Made by a program: the position numbers and the translations under genes. Below, piece after piece: positions 12,654 to 25,430 of a stretch of DNA of 60,000 nt (positions are counted from its first letter, which is position 1; every line of letters starts with the position of its first letter). The stretch is taken from contig NW_019774602.1 in assembly GCF_001039355.2 (NCBI RefSeq), forward strand, positions 88,535 through 148,534, written 5' to 3'. This DNA comes from Lingula anatina (Eukaryota > Brachiopoda > Lingulata > Lingulida > Lingulidae). The notes under the pieces were generated by a model. The model was not told where the DNA came from, did not search any database, and worked only from the letters and a program-made list of their open reading frames with translations.

Positions 12654-12659
12654 AATAAA
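12654..12659 (+). terminator. Candidate poly(A) signal of TSP1/PLAC gene 2
   Basis: AATAAA 250 nt after the TGA at 12402-12404, preceded by an AT-rich 3' UTR. Confidence 0.5.
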
Positions 12660-13650
12660 GGCATGCTAAAGGTATTTAATTGGTACGTTCAACAATATAC
12701 TGGCATACTGCTGTTAATTAAATGGCACATTATGTCCAAAATAGCTGCCATGGAAACCCAAGCCACTGTTTTGTAATGGACAGGGCTATACACATGTAGA
12801 AGGCGTGCCTAATTCCCTCACGTTTGTTTTAATGCTGAAATGTTTAATTGGACATTGTTGCAAACTACAGACACAAAGACGGTATTTTACTAAAGTTTTA
12901 TTTCTATAGCAAAACGAGCACAGATTAACATAAATGAATATTTATACGAAAAGATTTTAAAACTATAATACGGATATGAATAAACAGGTCTTACGTCATG
13001 GAGATGAACAAAGATTTGCTGATCATATTTACCTTTGAGACCCCTTAAAGAATGGTTCTCTAAATGCACTGTCCTCTGCATTTGTCACTGATAACAGATT
13101 TCGAAAGATCTTTTCGGGTATAAAAAAAAAACATGAAGCGATCTCTAATTACGACCTTATGCAAGATTTTACTTAGCTTCGGCTTATAACAGAAAATACA
13201 ACATATGTTCTAGCGATGTCAGATAAAATATGTGTACACAACATGTAAAATCTAATCATCTGGCATTATCTACTCAGTGCATCTCAAACACTTGTTAAAT
13301 ATGTTGATGATCTACTTGATGGCATCCGTTTTACATGAGATGACAACGCAATATCATATTACAACAAAGACACTATACTATTTGCCACATTTGTGCATTA
13401 AAACCAATTTGATAATTGCTTTAAAATAAGTAGTATGATATGAAAACTTACTATTCTTAGCTGTAAAAGACCGAACGGTTCCTGTTTTACAAAAGACCTA
13501 TAGCCTGAAAGCATTTGGTCAAAAAGAAAAGGCCCAATTTTCAGAAAAAGAACCCCCTTGGCTACAGGGCTGAACATATTCGGGAGTATGAATTATTGCG
13601 CCTGATCTATAACACGAGCGCATTTTCTGGGTATGCCAAATTTTGGGCTA
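12660..13650. other. Intergenic, no gene recognised
   Basis: AT-rich sequence between the end of TSP1/PLAC gene 2 and the duplicated region. Short open frames are present but none has plausible splice sites or recognisable protein sequence. Confidence 0.5.
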
Positions 13651-13656
13651 TAGTTT

Positions 13657-13687
<31 letters not shown>

Positions 13688-13704
13688 AGTGTGTGTGTGT
13701 GTGT
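13651..13704. repeat. Poly-T run followed by (GT)n
   Basis: About 28 T followed by a GT microsatellite with one GA interruption. It marks the left border of the first copy of the 1.55-kb duplicated segment. Confidence 0.85.
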
Positions 13705-14746
13705 GAAATCGACCATTGGGTACATCGACTTAGTCAAAAGAACGCGTCACAAGAGGCCAGGAGAGAAGAAACAAGATCAGCCAATACAGGAAGTGACAAT
13801 ATAGCACAATTCAAAACCAATGGATAACGAGCTCTGCCTGCAACTAATCTGTTAGCAACAGACACTATTATACAATTTTTGAGCATTTATATCCATGCCA
13901 GCTAGTAATTACTCAAAAGGTTGCGACTGCTGCATTAAGATACATGCAATCAGTGCGTCAGCACCAGTACATCCAGAGTGATCAATCAATATTTATCTGT
14001 TAGAGAGACCCATCCCAACAAATAAACGAGAGCTTGTGTTGCTTAATTTCCTCCATTCCTTACTTTACTCAATTTATGTGATTATTTATTAACCAGTAAT
14101 GTTTATCTGGATTAGTGGAAAGGTTTTCCTGGACTCGTTTCAATCCTATGAAATGTGGCCGATTTTGTGCTGAAAGCAAACACTATCGTTTAAAAGGTAA
14201 CAAGTGCATAAATGTATAATATTAAACTATTTGTAATTCTCAATTTATCATACTTCAGGCTTTTTTATTTGCGAAAATGGAATTATGGTCAAGACTATGG
14301 CCGGGAGCTTTTAATGCTGACAGGTGGCAAAGAATAAAATCATTCGGGACTATATATAATACGACGATAATGCTTTTAGGTATAGTGTTTTGAATGAAGG
14401 AATAGATAAGGAAGTCTATAGATTGGGAAATGTATCTAAAATAAGGCATTGGGTAATGTATCAAGAAGGGAAATGTATCTTAATCACAATTAAATTTTTG
14501 GGGAAGTTTGCACCAAAATTTCGGCCCTCATGCTTTATGTCTTTGTTATACTCATATATAAACTACAGGAGAGTGTAAAAATAAACACCAGTTTAGAATG
14601 AGTCCCCTGCAAACCTGGTAAGATAAAAATCTGGATTAGACTTGCTATATTGTTTTACTTGTTATATGTATCTTCACGTAATAGTTCTAGCCGCAATACT
14701 GAATGACCTAGAAAAAACGTTTGGGGTCTATAAAGCGATTATGCCT

Positions 14747-14782
<36 letters not shown>

Positions 14783-15243
14783 CGCGTGTGTGTCCACCGG
14801 GTCTTACCACTGGTGACAAGGATAATCTCCCCAGTGATCTAAATCGTCACTGTGAGAACAGTAAACATCGTACATGATCATGCATCGAGTACACCAGCAT
14901 CTCTTAGGGCGATAATCCATGCCTACGATTTTACCCCTATCGTCTCTAGGGAGCTTGTCCCAAACCGAGATAATCGCTGGTTCCGGCGTTAGATTACCAA
15001 CCCCAGAGCCGTTTTCGGCGACCTGCTCATCCAGCATTTCTAACATTACCTTGAACTCGGATGACAACTCGCTTATCCGATCTATCTGTGACGTCTTTCG
15101 AGTTTTCTTCTCTTGACGTTTTTGTTGAAAGAAAGAAGGTGGCAAACTGGTCTTTCGCAAATGCTTTTCAGTTTTCCGTGGAACCCGAACAGGGTAATTA
15201 AAAACATAATCAAAGTCCTGCTCCTCTGGGAGGAACGTGTCGG
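13705..15243. repeat. Duplicated segment, copy A (about 1.54 kb)
   Basis: Matches 15551-17093 essentially base for base; the only differences I see are in the internal GT microsatellite (14752-14780 versus 16594-16630). It ends exactly at a run of N (15244-15534). The near-identity and the gap at the junction favour an assembly duplication over an old genomic one. Confidence 0.9.
14804..15243 (-). pseudogene. Second, truncated copy of the 3' exon of the unrecognised - strand gene
   Basis: On the minus strand this encodes the same C-terminal sequence as 16654-17093, from DTFLPEEQDFDY to the terminal CHQW and TAA, without a visible amino-acid difference. It is cut off upstream by the N run. 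It lacks the preceding exons seen beyond the other copy. It is probably an assembly artefact, or else a fresh partial duplication. Confidence 0.7.
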
Positions 15244-15534
15244 NNNNNNNNNNNNNNNNNNNNNNNNNNNNNNNNNNNNNNNNNNNNNNNNNNNNNNNNN
15301 NNNNNNNNNNNNNNNNNNNNNNNNNNNNNNNNNNNNNNNNNNNNNNNNNNNNNNNNNNNNNNNNNNNNNNNNNNNNNNNNNNNNNNNNNNNNNNNNNNNN
15401 NNNNNNNNNNNNNNNNNNNNNNNNNNNNNNNNNNNNNNNNNNNNNNNNNNNNNNNNNNNNNNNNNNNNNNNNNNNNNNNNNNNNNNNNNNNNNNNNNNNN
15501 NNNNNNNNNNNNNNNNNNNNNNNNNNNNNNNNNN
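15244..15534. other. Assembly gap (291 N)
   Basis: Run of 291 N. It is flanked on the left by the end of copy A and on the right by the start of copy B of the same 1.55-kb sequence. Confidence 1.
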
Positions 15535-15550
15535 GTGTGTGTGTGTGTGT

Positions 15551-16590
15551 GAAATCGACCATTGGGTACATCGACTTAGTCAAAAGAACGCGTCACAAGA
15601 GGCCAGGAGAGAAGAAACAAGATCAGCCAATACAGGAAGTGACAATATAGCACAATTCAAAACCAATGGATAACGAGCTCTGCCTGCAACTAATCTGTTA
15701 GCAACAGACACTATTATACAATTTTTGAGCATTTATATCCATGCCAGCTAGTAATTACTCAAAAGGTTGCGACTGCTGCATTAAGATACATGCAATCAGT
15801 GCGTCAGCACCAGTACATCCAGAGTGATCAATCAATATTTATCTGTTAGAGAGACCCATCCCAACAAATAAACGAGAGCTTGTGTTGCTTAATTTCCTCC
15901 ATTCCTTACTTTACTCAATTTATGTGATTATTTATTAACCAGTAATGTTTATCTGGATTAGTGGAAAGGTTTTCCTGGACTCGTTTCAATCCTATGAAAT
16001 GTGGCCGATTTTGTGCTGAAAGCAAACACTATCGTTTAAAAGGTAACAAGTGCATAAATGTATAATATTAAACTATTTGTAATTCTCAATTTATCATACT
16101 TCAGGCTTTTTTATTTGCGAAAATGGAATTATGGTCAAGACTATGGCCGGGAGCTTTTAATGCTGACAGGTGGCAAAGAATAAAATCATTCGGGACTATA
16201 TATAATACGACGATAATGCTTTTAGGTATAGTGTTTTGAATGAAGGAATAGATAAGGAAGTCTATAGATTGGGAAATGTATCTAAAATAAGGCATTGGGT
16301 AATGTATCAAGAAGGGAAATGTATCTTAATCACAATTAAATTTTTGGGGAAGTTTGCACCAAAATTTCGGCCCTCATGCTTTATGTCTTTGTTATACTCA
16401 TATATAAACTACAGGAGAGTGTAAAAATAAACACCAGTTTAGAATGAGTCCCCTGCAAACCTGGTAAGATAAAAATCTGGATTAGACTTGCTATATTGTT
16501 TTACTTGTTATATGTATCTTCACGTAATAGTTCTAGCCGCAATACTGAATGACCTAGAAAAAACGTTTGGGGTCTATAAAGCGATTATGC

Positions 16591-16632
<42 letters not shown>

Positions 16633-17093
16633 CGCGTGTGTGTCCACCGGGTCTTACCACTGGTGACAAGGATAATCTCCCCAGTGATCTAAATCGTCAC
16701 TGTGAGAACAGTAAACATCGTACATGATCATGCATCGAGTACACCAGCATCTCTTAGGGCGATAATCCATGCCTACGATTTTACCCCTATCGTCTCTAGG
16801 GAGCTTGTCCCAAACCGAGATAATCGCTGGTTCCGGCGTTAGATTACCAACCCCAGAGCCGTTTTCGGCGACCTGCTCATCCAGCATTTCTAACATTACC
16901 TTGAACTCGGATGACAACTCGCTTATCCGATCTATCTGTGACGTCTTTCGAGTTTTCTTCTCTTGACGTTTTTGTTGAAAGAAAGAAGGTGGCAAACTGG
17001 TCTTTCGCAAATGCTTTTCAGTTTTCCGTGGAACCCGAACAGGGTAATTAAAAACATAATCAAAGTCCTGCTCCTCTGGGAGGAACGTGTCGG
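15551..17093. repeat. Duplicated segment, copy B
   Basis: Second copy of 13705-15243, offset 1846-1850 bp. This copy continues without a break into the upstream exon sequence of the minus-strand gene, so it is the intact one. Confidence 0.9.
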
Positions 17094-18698
17094 CATTCGA
17101 GGGAGGGCACTTCAAGGGTCCAATAATTGGTTGAAATGTTTTTGAAACGCCCTGTGACGGTAGAGAATCGAAGCCTGCGCTCCCTGTTTTTCGGATCCAT
17201 CCTGGTGTTGTGGAAAGAGCTGAACCCTGAACCGGTGCAGATACCATAGGATTCTGTTGCTGGTAACTAAGAACGGTGTTAGTCTTTCGTTCTCTCTTCG
17301 CCCAGGACGGCAAATCATTGAGACCGAATCGCTGCTGAGGTGTTTTCGTCGTTTCCGGTGATTCTTGTGGGGCGTATTCGTGTTTTTGTCGGATTGGAGG
17401 TAGACATACACCACCAAAAGTACTAGGTGTTATTTGACGCCCGCTGCTTTTTCGTCGTTTATCTAGACATTTAAAATGTATGCTGTTATTCTAGTCTCTT
17501 TTTTCCATGCTTTTAATGTTCATGAACTTAATGTGAGCATGAAATAAAGAACGAAAACATCACGAAAAATACATGTAGGTAATTAATATACTGACTGAAG
17601 TTTTTATCTACCTTGTTTCTGCAATGGTGCCGGCAAGCGGTAGAGGTCCCCGGGGCTATTTTGCATTTCACTGCACGCGTGCTTGCTGCCTCGTTGTTGT
17701 TTCGGTGTGGGGTTCATGGATGTCTCTAGGTAATGAACAATTTGGTTATATGCAGAGTAGTTAAAAAAGGCGAAATTCATCTGCAATTGTAATTCCAACA
17801 AGAGGGCAACGGTAGGAATATTAATTACGAAAAGGTTATTATAGAAGAAAAATGATCTTTTGAAGTTAATAACGCGATAGACACATTATAAATCTAAAGT
17901 CCCCATAGCATTTTGCTCATAGTCACCAAACACAAAAAGAGCTTCAATATATAACGAGTTCATACATAAGTAATATCCAATCATTAAGCAACATACAACG
18001 TAAAGAAAGCAATTTTCTCAGTTAAACACGAGGCCTCGTTTTTGTTGAGTTATCACTATCATAAAGAAAAGATCTTCATACCTCCACTTTGGTCTGTTTA
18101 ATCTGTCCTTTTCGCAGTCTGTTCAGATTTTGTTTGTATCTAGAACCGCTGTGACAAGAAAGGATGTAAGATTGCTCTCGCCATTCCCATTTCGAGTGAT
18201 ATGTAAAAATTACAGTGTAAGCTCCAGATGCTATTTTGTAATCCTTCTCGCGAAATAATTAACATATCTTGTTATTTCCTTTCTCGAATATCAAGTAAGA
18301 ATTATTCCATACGGCTCACAGGAACTCTTTCATAATTCCTCTCGAGCGATAATTGACACAATTTGGTGATACGTTGCCAGACAGCATACACGCGCGCACG
18401 CATCACAATAAGCACAATAGCAGTGTAATGTTGAAAGCTCATGCTATTCAAAATGCAGTTATTCCCTTAAATATATATATATTATTTATTTATTTATTTA
18501 TTGGTATCATTTTAATTAAAATGTTACCATCCATGCCAATTTGTGAGTTAATACATAATTTCTGCTTTATACAGCAATTGTGCAACTTATTTAAGGGCAA
18601 CAGGACATGCCCACTCGTTATCAAGCTAGCGTTCTAATAATATCAGAAGACGAAAACAGACTCACCCTTCCCTTCTCAACAGTCGTTGTCGGCAGTCT
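16654..18698 (-). CDS. Unrecognised multi-exon gene, basic coiled-coil-prone protein with Cys/Trp-rich C-terminus
   Basis: The last exon 16654-17462 is open for about 270 codons and ends in TAA. It is preceded by an acceptor (TGTCTAG). An upstream exon 17612-17780 ends CAA G with donor GTAGAT; its phase matches. ATG at 17780 either starts the protein or follows an acceptor (ATTGCAG). If spliced, exon 18082-18148 (GSRYKQNLNRLRKG...) and a 33-nt exon 18666-18698 (DCRQRLLRREG) also fit in phase and have strong donors (GTATGA, GTGAGT). These two are less certain. The protein is rich in Lys/Arg, Pro and Ser. It has a charged, probably helical segment (SQIDRISELSSEFKVMLEML), followed by WDKLPRDDRG and a tail with CWCTRC and a final CHQW. 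The CxC-x2-C tail could bind metal. I recognise no family and give no function. Confidence 0.6.
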
Positions 18699-19388
18699 CT
18701 TAGAAGATAAGGATCAGGATTTGCAAACTATTTTTCGAAATTTTTACAAATGTTCACTGTCTTATATTTAAAAGTTATCAAAAACCGAATAAAATCAGTC
18801 AAGCTGTTTGGTGCTGATGCGACCATTAAGCTGTGTGTTTTTTTATGCAGCACCAAAATAAGCTGTATTACAACCGATTTTTAAAGATTCTCTAGTTCGA
18901 TAGTTCTTTGATTTAACAAGGAAGGAAAATTAATTTTATATTTCAAGATATCATTTAGATTTTTAAAGCTCCGTCGAGTTGCTGTGTGTAAGAATGGCAC
19001 TCGTGCACGATTTTGTTTTTGAAAAAAAAAGTCCGTGAACTTTCCGGCCCAAAGTTAAAATTTGCATGTTGCCAATTGTATTAGTTGCACTAATAAGAAT
19101 CACAACCCGAAACTCAATCTGGACAATCCAATCTATGATTGTGTTAGCTGCGTTAGGCCTAGGGAATCTCACGACCTTCAATCCATGCTACATTAACAGC
19201 ATACTTTCGTTTCAAAAAGTAACCTAAAATGTGCCTTCCCAAAAAATAGATCATCTCGAAATAAAGGTTCTCTTGATAGAACACGTCAAGTGCACTGCAA
19301 AGGAATAGAGAATTAGCTGTTAAGATACTGAACTGGGTCTTAGGTATGGTAGTTTTACATAGAAGCCCACCAGTAAGTCTCTGTGTGA
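18699..19388. other. Intergenic or upstream intron of the - strand gene, no further exon recognised
   Basis: AT-rich sequence with short open frames on the minus strand (18963-19181, 19159-19500). These lack convincing splice sites and partly overlap the inverted-repeat element at 19389. No gene called. Confidence 0.4.
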
Positions 19389-19562
19389 CCGGTGTAACAC
19401 GAATGGTAGTCCTAGGAATGGAAGTCCGGGCTCCCATATGATTAGTACAGGTCAGGGTTAGTTGGAGTATTGGGGCTATAGTATTTGGGACGAATGTCAC
19501 CTGTGCAAAGTAATGGGAAGCAGACTACGGTCCCTAGCGAATATCCTTTCCTGTTACACCGG
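19389..19562. mobile_element. MITE-like element, copy 2 (TIR CCGGTGTAAC)
   Basis: A 174-bp element with the same 10-bp terminal inverted repeats as 11282-11436 (CCGGTGTAAC / GTTACACCGG) and matching internal blocks near the right end (CCTGTGCAAAGTAATGGGAAGC). Confidence 0.7.
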
Positions 19563-20565
19563 CTTGAGACCTTGGAAAAAAGCAATAATGATTCAACCAG
19601 GTTGCGGCTTTTTTCATGGTTCGATTTCTTGTTCAATGAGAAATTAATGCAAATGCGCGAGCCCCAAACAACACACGGTATAACAGTGTCATTTTATTGT
19701 AAACGTGCTGACCTGAAGTTTGGTGTAAACGTCTATATGGACTGGATGTCGGTCATAAAGCAGGGACGTAGGAACCACATTTTTAGTGGGGTACAACCAT
19801 GAAACCAGAAACTGTCATCAATTAATCTGAACTATACTAAGAAAACTGAACAAAATGATGAAGCAAGAAGAAGAATTAGTTGGACAGAAAATCAAACATG
19901 TAAACAATTTAATTCTCAGTTTAAGTAAGGTGTGCTATACAACTTGACTTCGCCTAAGCGTCCTAGCCTTGGTTTCTTCAGTGATGACGGACTATACCTT
20001 CACAGTTCTTAAAAATGCTTTCGGCTATGAAATATGTGAAAGAGACATATTGTATCTGTAAATCAAAATAGGCAGAAGACATGTACACAGCTTTATCCAG
20101 TGTGTGGACAGATGCATGTCTAACGCAAGTGATATCAATATTTAACGTTTTTAGATGTTTTGTTTGAAGGATATTTTTAAAGATTTTTGAAAAAATAAAA
20201 TACAAAGATTTCCTGCTTTGCTGCTCTCGTACCTGTACCTACTGTATATCCAGGAAAAACTGACAAGCAGACCGCTCTACGCGTAGCTGATGTGGTACCT
20301 GATGATGCACCAGTTGTTTCAATTTCAATTTCAATTTATTAAAAATTGTCGAGTCCTACGGCTAATCAGAAAGACGTACAACATATAACAAAAAAGAACT
20401 TCGTAAATATAATAAGAAAAATACTGATAACAACATTAATAATAATAACAATAATCGACACTAACGTAATTTCAGTAGCATATTTTATGTATTTTCCAAA
20501 ATTAATTCAATTGCGAGACATTGTTAAATTATAGCAGTTTAATGAGTTTAAAGACGCTAAGCTTT
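19563..20565. other. Intergenic, no gene recognised
   Basis: AT-rich stretch with a short TTTCAA tandem run near 20318-20340. No supported exon or RNA gene. Confidence 0.5.
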
Positions 20566-20823
20566 TTATAATAGAATTTTTAACTTATTTTGCTCAAGTG
20601 TGCTGTAAAATATACATTTCAGAATAAAGTGAAATTCGTCCTCAATTTTATTTAAATTACATAATTTACAAGTTCTTAATTGTTTGTTAGTGTCTGAGTA
20701 CCTTCCCTTTTCTACAGGTATAGCGATATAACGTGTTGAATACCCTACAGAGTAATCAGATCGGATGAAATGATGACCCTTTGCTTTCAGTGTAGTATAT
20801 TCTAAATTTAGCAATATGTTCAT
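20566..20823 (-). pseudogene. Non-LTR retrotransposon fragment (C-terminal region after reverse transcriptase)
   Basis: An open frame of 85 codons contains LRTCKLCNLNKIEDEFHFIL followed by KC. This matches the pattern CxLC...(I/V)EDEFHF(I/L)xxC that ends many invertebrate LINE ORF2 proteins (recognised by pattern, not by search). No catalytic reverse transcriptase motif is present. Part of the frame lies inside the 666-bp tandem duplication and so recurs at about 21349-21490. Confidence 0.6.
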
Positions 20824-21348
20824 TATATTTCTGTGGAATTAGCTTGTTTAAATAGAAATGTAACAATTTCAATTGAATGTTAGTACAATAGTCCTTTGCT
20901 AGAAGAGGATATTTCCCCGATCAGTTTTTGTCAAAAGTTATCTTTATAATCATAATCTTTGCTCGGTCAAGGACGGCGTCAAATCATTAGTGATATTTTC
21001 ATAAAATAAAAATAACAAGCAAATTACTTCTAATTCATTCTGTGTACATCTTATCCAATCTATTTTTTTTTCTCAAGAAGATCTGAATAACAGGCTTTAA
21101 TAAAACAATTTATTGAGGAGCGGATTTTCAACCAACATTTAAAGATTCCGTTAGCCTACGAGGAGGACTAGATGACCGCGTATCGGTCTCTACAGCGCAC
21201 AGGTCGGCCCCTGGGTGTCTCGCTTTGGATGAACTAAGTTTGTTTTTATTCAATTATAATAATAATGATAATAATAATAAGCGATTCTGGCTACTAAAGA
21301 CATATCGCTTTTCTTACGTTACTAACGGTTACTAAAAGTAATAGAATA
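20683..21348. repeat. 666-bp tandem duplication, copy 1
   Basis: Starts TTTGTTAGTGTCTGAGTACC and is repeated immediately at 21349 with only a few substitutions (for example GGAGGACTAG versus GGAGGGCTAG, CTTTGCTC versus CTTAGCTC). It carries the 5' half of the LINE fragment and an (ATA)n-like stretch at its right end. No N at the junction. Confidence 0.9.
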
Positions 21349-22014
21349 TTTGTTAGTGTCTGAGTACCTTCCCTTTTCTACAGGTATAGCGATATAACGT
21401 GTTGAATACCCTACAGAGTAATCAGATCGGATGAAATGATGACCCTTTGCTTTCAGTGTAGTATATTCTAAATTTAGCAATATGTTCATTATATTTCTGT
21501 GGAATTAGCTTGTTTAAATAGAAATGTAACAATTTCAATTGAATGTTAGTACAATAGTCCTTTGCTAGAAGAGGATATTTCCCCGATCAGTTTTTGTCAA
21601 AAGTTATCTTTATAATCATAATCTTAGCTCGGTCAAGGACGGCGTCAAATCATTAGTGATATTTTCATAAAATAAAAATAACAAGCAAATTACTTCTAAT
21701 TCATTCTGTGTACATCTTATCCAATCTATTTTTTTTCTCAAGAAGATCTGAATAACAGGCTTTAATAAAACAATTTATTGAGGAGCGGATTTTCAACCAA
21801 CATTTAAAGATTCCGTTAGCCTACGAGGAGGGCTAGATGACCGCGTATCGGTCTCTACAGCGCACAGGTCGGCCCCTGGGTGTCTCGCTTTGGATGAACT
21901 AAGTTTGTTTTTATTCAATTATAATAATAATGATAATAATAATAAGCGATTCTGGCTACTAAAGACATATCGCTTTTCTTACGTTACTAACGGTTACTAA
22001 AAGTGATTAAATGA
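21349..22014. repeat. 666-bp tandem duplication, copy 2
   Basis: Direct copy of 20683-21348, about 99% identical by eye, ending at ACTAACGGTTACTAAAAGT before unique sequence resumes. Confidence 0.9.
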
Positions 22015-23957
22015 AACAACACGCAGAACATTTTCTTTCAGAATTTTCAAAACAAGAGAAACTTGATATAATACAAATAAAGACCGATTCAGTTATAATA
22101 CGTGTGTTTTATTCGTGCATAAACAGTTAAAATATTAATTCTTTAGGGTTTATTTATGGAAAATTACCTATGAATGTAACATACAAGACAATTCAATAAA
22201 CGTGTAGACTTATACGTTTTCCTTTAAAAGTGTCAATATATGTTTCAAGAAGTAGAAATAAAGACAGAAAGAAAGAAAAAAGAAATATCAATAGCCTTCC
22301 AGTTACACTGTACCGTAAGATTGAATGTCTTTTCTATCACAATCCCACCCCAGTTCGTTCAATCCACCTTTGAAAGCTAATTTATATACCCAGCCATGTA
22401 ATATCAAGTATGCTGACTTTGAAAATGCGTTTTAATTTTTATCTATTTTTGTTGTGTGCGTGTGTGTGTGTCATTATGATCCTCTTTTCGAGACTTATTG
22501 TGCCTTCTCATAAACCAGACAATAAATTCAAACCGAAGCGTCCGCAAGGAAAGTAGGTGACCTCTTCTTCATTATGTAAATAAGGTGAGCGTTTTGGTGA
22601 GAGGTGCTCAGACAGTACCAAGGTCAGAAGAAGACGGAGAAGGATGTCCCGAGCCCTATTACTGCTACTGCCACATTTTGGTCGAAAAAATGGCACTGAA
22701 GCCGGCAGCAGTATCTGGTAAGTTCCTTACAGATGATAGAAAGTGTATTCTAGCATTTTTTTTTTAGTTTTGCATTGACGATATTTTCCCGAAATGGTGC
22801 ACTCTATAGGCATAATCACCATGGGTACATCTAACTGACGTGAAGGAGACTTTCTCTTAGCTTTCCCTCAGTGCCTTTTGGGAACCCTTTTGTTTCTGAT
22901 ACCATTTCCATGAGGATTAAATAAGAATATATATATTTGTGTAATTTTAATGCTTAATTGCGATTTGTTAATTGTAAGGCAAAGGATACTGACACGAATT
23001 TCTGTAATGAACATGTAACTGTGCTGCTTTATCAGATCTTTAGACATTGTTTCATGAATGTGAATCCACTCCTTTAATCTCAGTGACTATAAGTACTGTT
23101 TACGAAGATACCAGAAGCGTCCTACTCGTTTTGTGTTGGACACATAACAGTCTCACACCCATGCCAAGATTACCTCCTATGCCGACGTTTGTCTGTCCTT
23201 AAATTTGCAGGGACGACATTTAGTATGGAATGCTATGTTTGCTTTTGGTTGTAACATGCTGCTCCAAAACGTATATCAAATTAAAACTCGAATAAAATGA
23301 GCTTTTTATTTACGATAGTTCTCATAGAAATCAAATCCATACTAAGCGTCCGCCCTGCATGATGCGGGTTTGCTTCTTTTGGTAAATTTATGTCACTATG
23401 TCGTAGTACAGTGCTCTATCTGATCATGGTGTTATGAGGGTAATTTATACTTTTGGGTCGGGCTTGATACCCGTCCCTTTTCGAACCTAAAACGTTGAAG
23501 TTCTTATTTAAAGGAAACAATGTCTGTATAAAAATTATAAAGTGATTGCTTTAAAATTATCATATATTAATTTCCAAATTGAGAAATGTTTTACACGGTA
23601 AATATATGTGGGGATATCTACAACTTGACACCTCGTTGTGAAATTGAAGTTGTTCTCTTCAACACCTTGAACCCGGGCAGTGTGGTCCGATCTACCGGTG
23701 AATTCTGGATCATTCGGTGCCAAGTCTGGTATTTGGGTAGGCCTGTGAGTGTCACCGAGAACCAGAGTTAATTTTAATTGAATGTGAATATGAAAAATCA
23801 CTTCAAGTACACTGAGTTTTGCGTAACCTTTTCAGTTTTGTTTGTATATTATTCTGAAGTTTGTCAAGACTTTGAAAATCTTGTAAATAGCCCATGATTT
23901 TTATGTCGCTCCTGATTCCCATGCTTTGCAAATGTAACTTTTCATCCACATTTACCC
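22015..23957. other. Largely non-coding; one weak exon candidate at 22585-22721
   Basis: No supported gene. The stretch 22585-22721 is open and ends in a good donor (ATCTG/GTAAGTTCC). It includes ATG at 22690 (MALKPAAVSG). It could be a first exon paired with the RPS27-like exon at 24252, but the residues do not match the RPS27 N-terminus. The open frames at 23535-23801 have no supporting features. Confidence 0.3.
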
Positions 23958-24212
23958 CAGGGGCGGATACAGGATTATACGAAGGGGGGGGAGGGGGCGT
24001 CCATGGATGCAAAGTCTACCTCCCCTTCCCCCGTTGGCGTGGGGTTCCGAATTTTTTTGTATTTTAAGGGCGAACGGTACTATTAGGTATGGTTAAATAC
24101 TATAAATCATCTAGTCAAAATTCTAATTCCAAGGGAATATTAGTGTGATTTTTTATCAGAAACCGAAGGGGGGCGTCATGACCTCCCTGACTCCCCTCTA
24201 AATCCGCCACTG
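23958..24212. mobile_element. Short inverted-repeat element, family CAGKGGCGGAT, copy 1
   Basis: A 255-bp element between CAGGGGCGGATACAGG and CTAAATCCGCCACTG. Internal G-runs and C-runs flank a diagnostic middle (GGGCGAACGGTACTATTAGG ... GTCAAAATTCTAATT). Related copies are at 35034-35240, 47247-47490 and, inverted, 48367-48639. The ends resemble hAT-type non-autonomous elements (inference). Confidence 0.65.
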
Positions 24213-24251
24213 TTAACAAAATTGTTAGAAGTTCTATTATTTCCCTTTCAG

Positions 24252-24825
<574 letters not shown>

Positions 24826-25239
24826 TAAAAAAGTCTTATAAAATCTTATAAATACTTTGTTCCTTTAATGAATTACCAAATCTGACTGGGTTCACTGTAT
24901 TCTGTTTGCTTTAATCAGCTCAGTACACCTGTTTAGTCAAGGTTTAATAAATTAAAAAAATTAGTCCTTGGGAGTGTCTGTAATCGTAACCATAGAAAAT
25001 ACTTAATTATATTGTGTGCATATGGCCATCAGAGTTCCTGGTATTCCTCAAATTGATATAGAAAAAAATGGACTGTCACAGCTTGTGTTACAAAGCAATA
25101 CTTTATAATTAATGTTTAGCAGTTCACTCCCAAATATGTGAACATTTAGAGAAGTTGAACTTGTCATACAACAAACTGAAATTAGAAAAGCACTCTGAGA
25201 CCTCTGCCAAGGCAGCGATTTTTGATTATGATGGATTAT

Positions 25240-25430
25240 TGATTGATCATTGATCCGGATCACCACCAAAAAACTAGTAATCTCTTCCTTGGCCCACTTC
25301 TGACAGTTCCTGAAAATTTCATCAAAATCGGTCCATAACTTTTTGAGTTATGTTGATGACAGACAAACAAACAAATAAACAGACAAACAGGGGTGAAAAC
25401 ATAACCTCTTTGGCGGAGGTAAAGATTAAA
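25240..25430 (+). repeat. Widespread invertebrate interspersed repeat (SINE-like tail)
   Basis: Contains the words CCTGAAAATTTCATCAAAAT, CATAACTTTTTGAGTTATG, a run of ACAAACA repeats and CTTTGGCGGAGGTAA. I recognise this combination as a dispersed repeat found in many marine invertebrate genomes. Boundaries are approximate. Confidence 0.6.

Noticed and set aside
14804-15583. 259-codon minus-strand frame across the N run
   Set aside because: It reads through 291 unknown bases and joins two copies of a duplicated segment; not a real gene model.
22585-22767. First exon of the RPS27 pseudogene
   Set aside because: A good donor is present, but the residues (MALKPAAVSG) do not resemble the RPS27 N-terminus; left as an uncertain candidate only.
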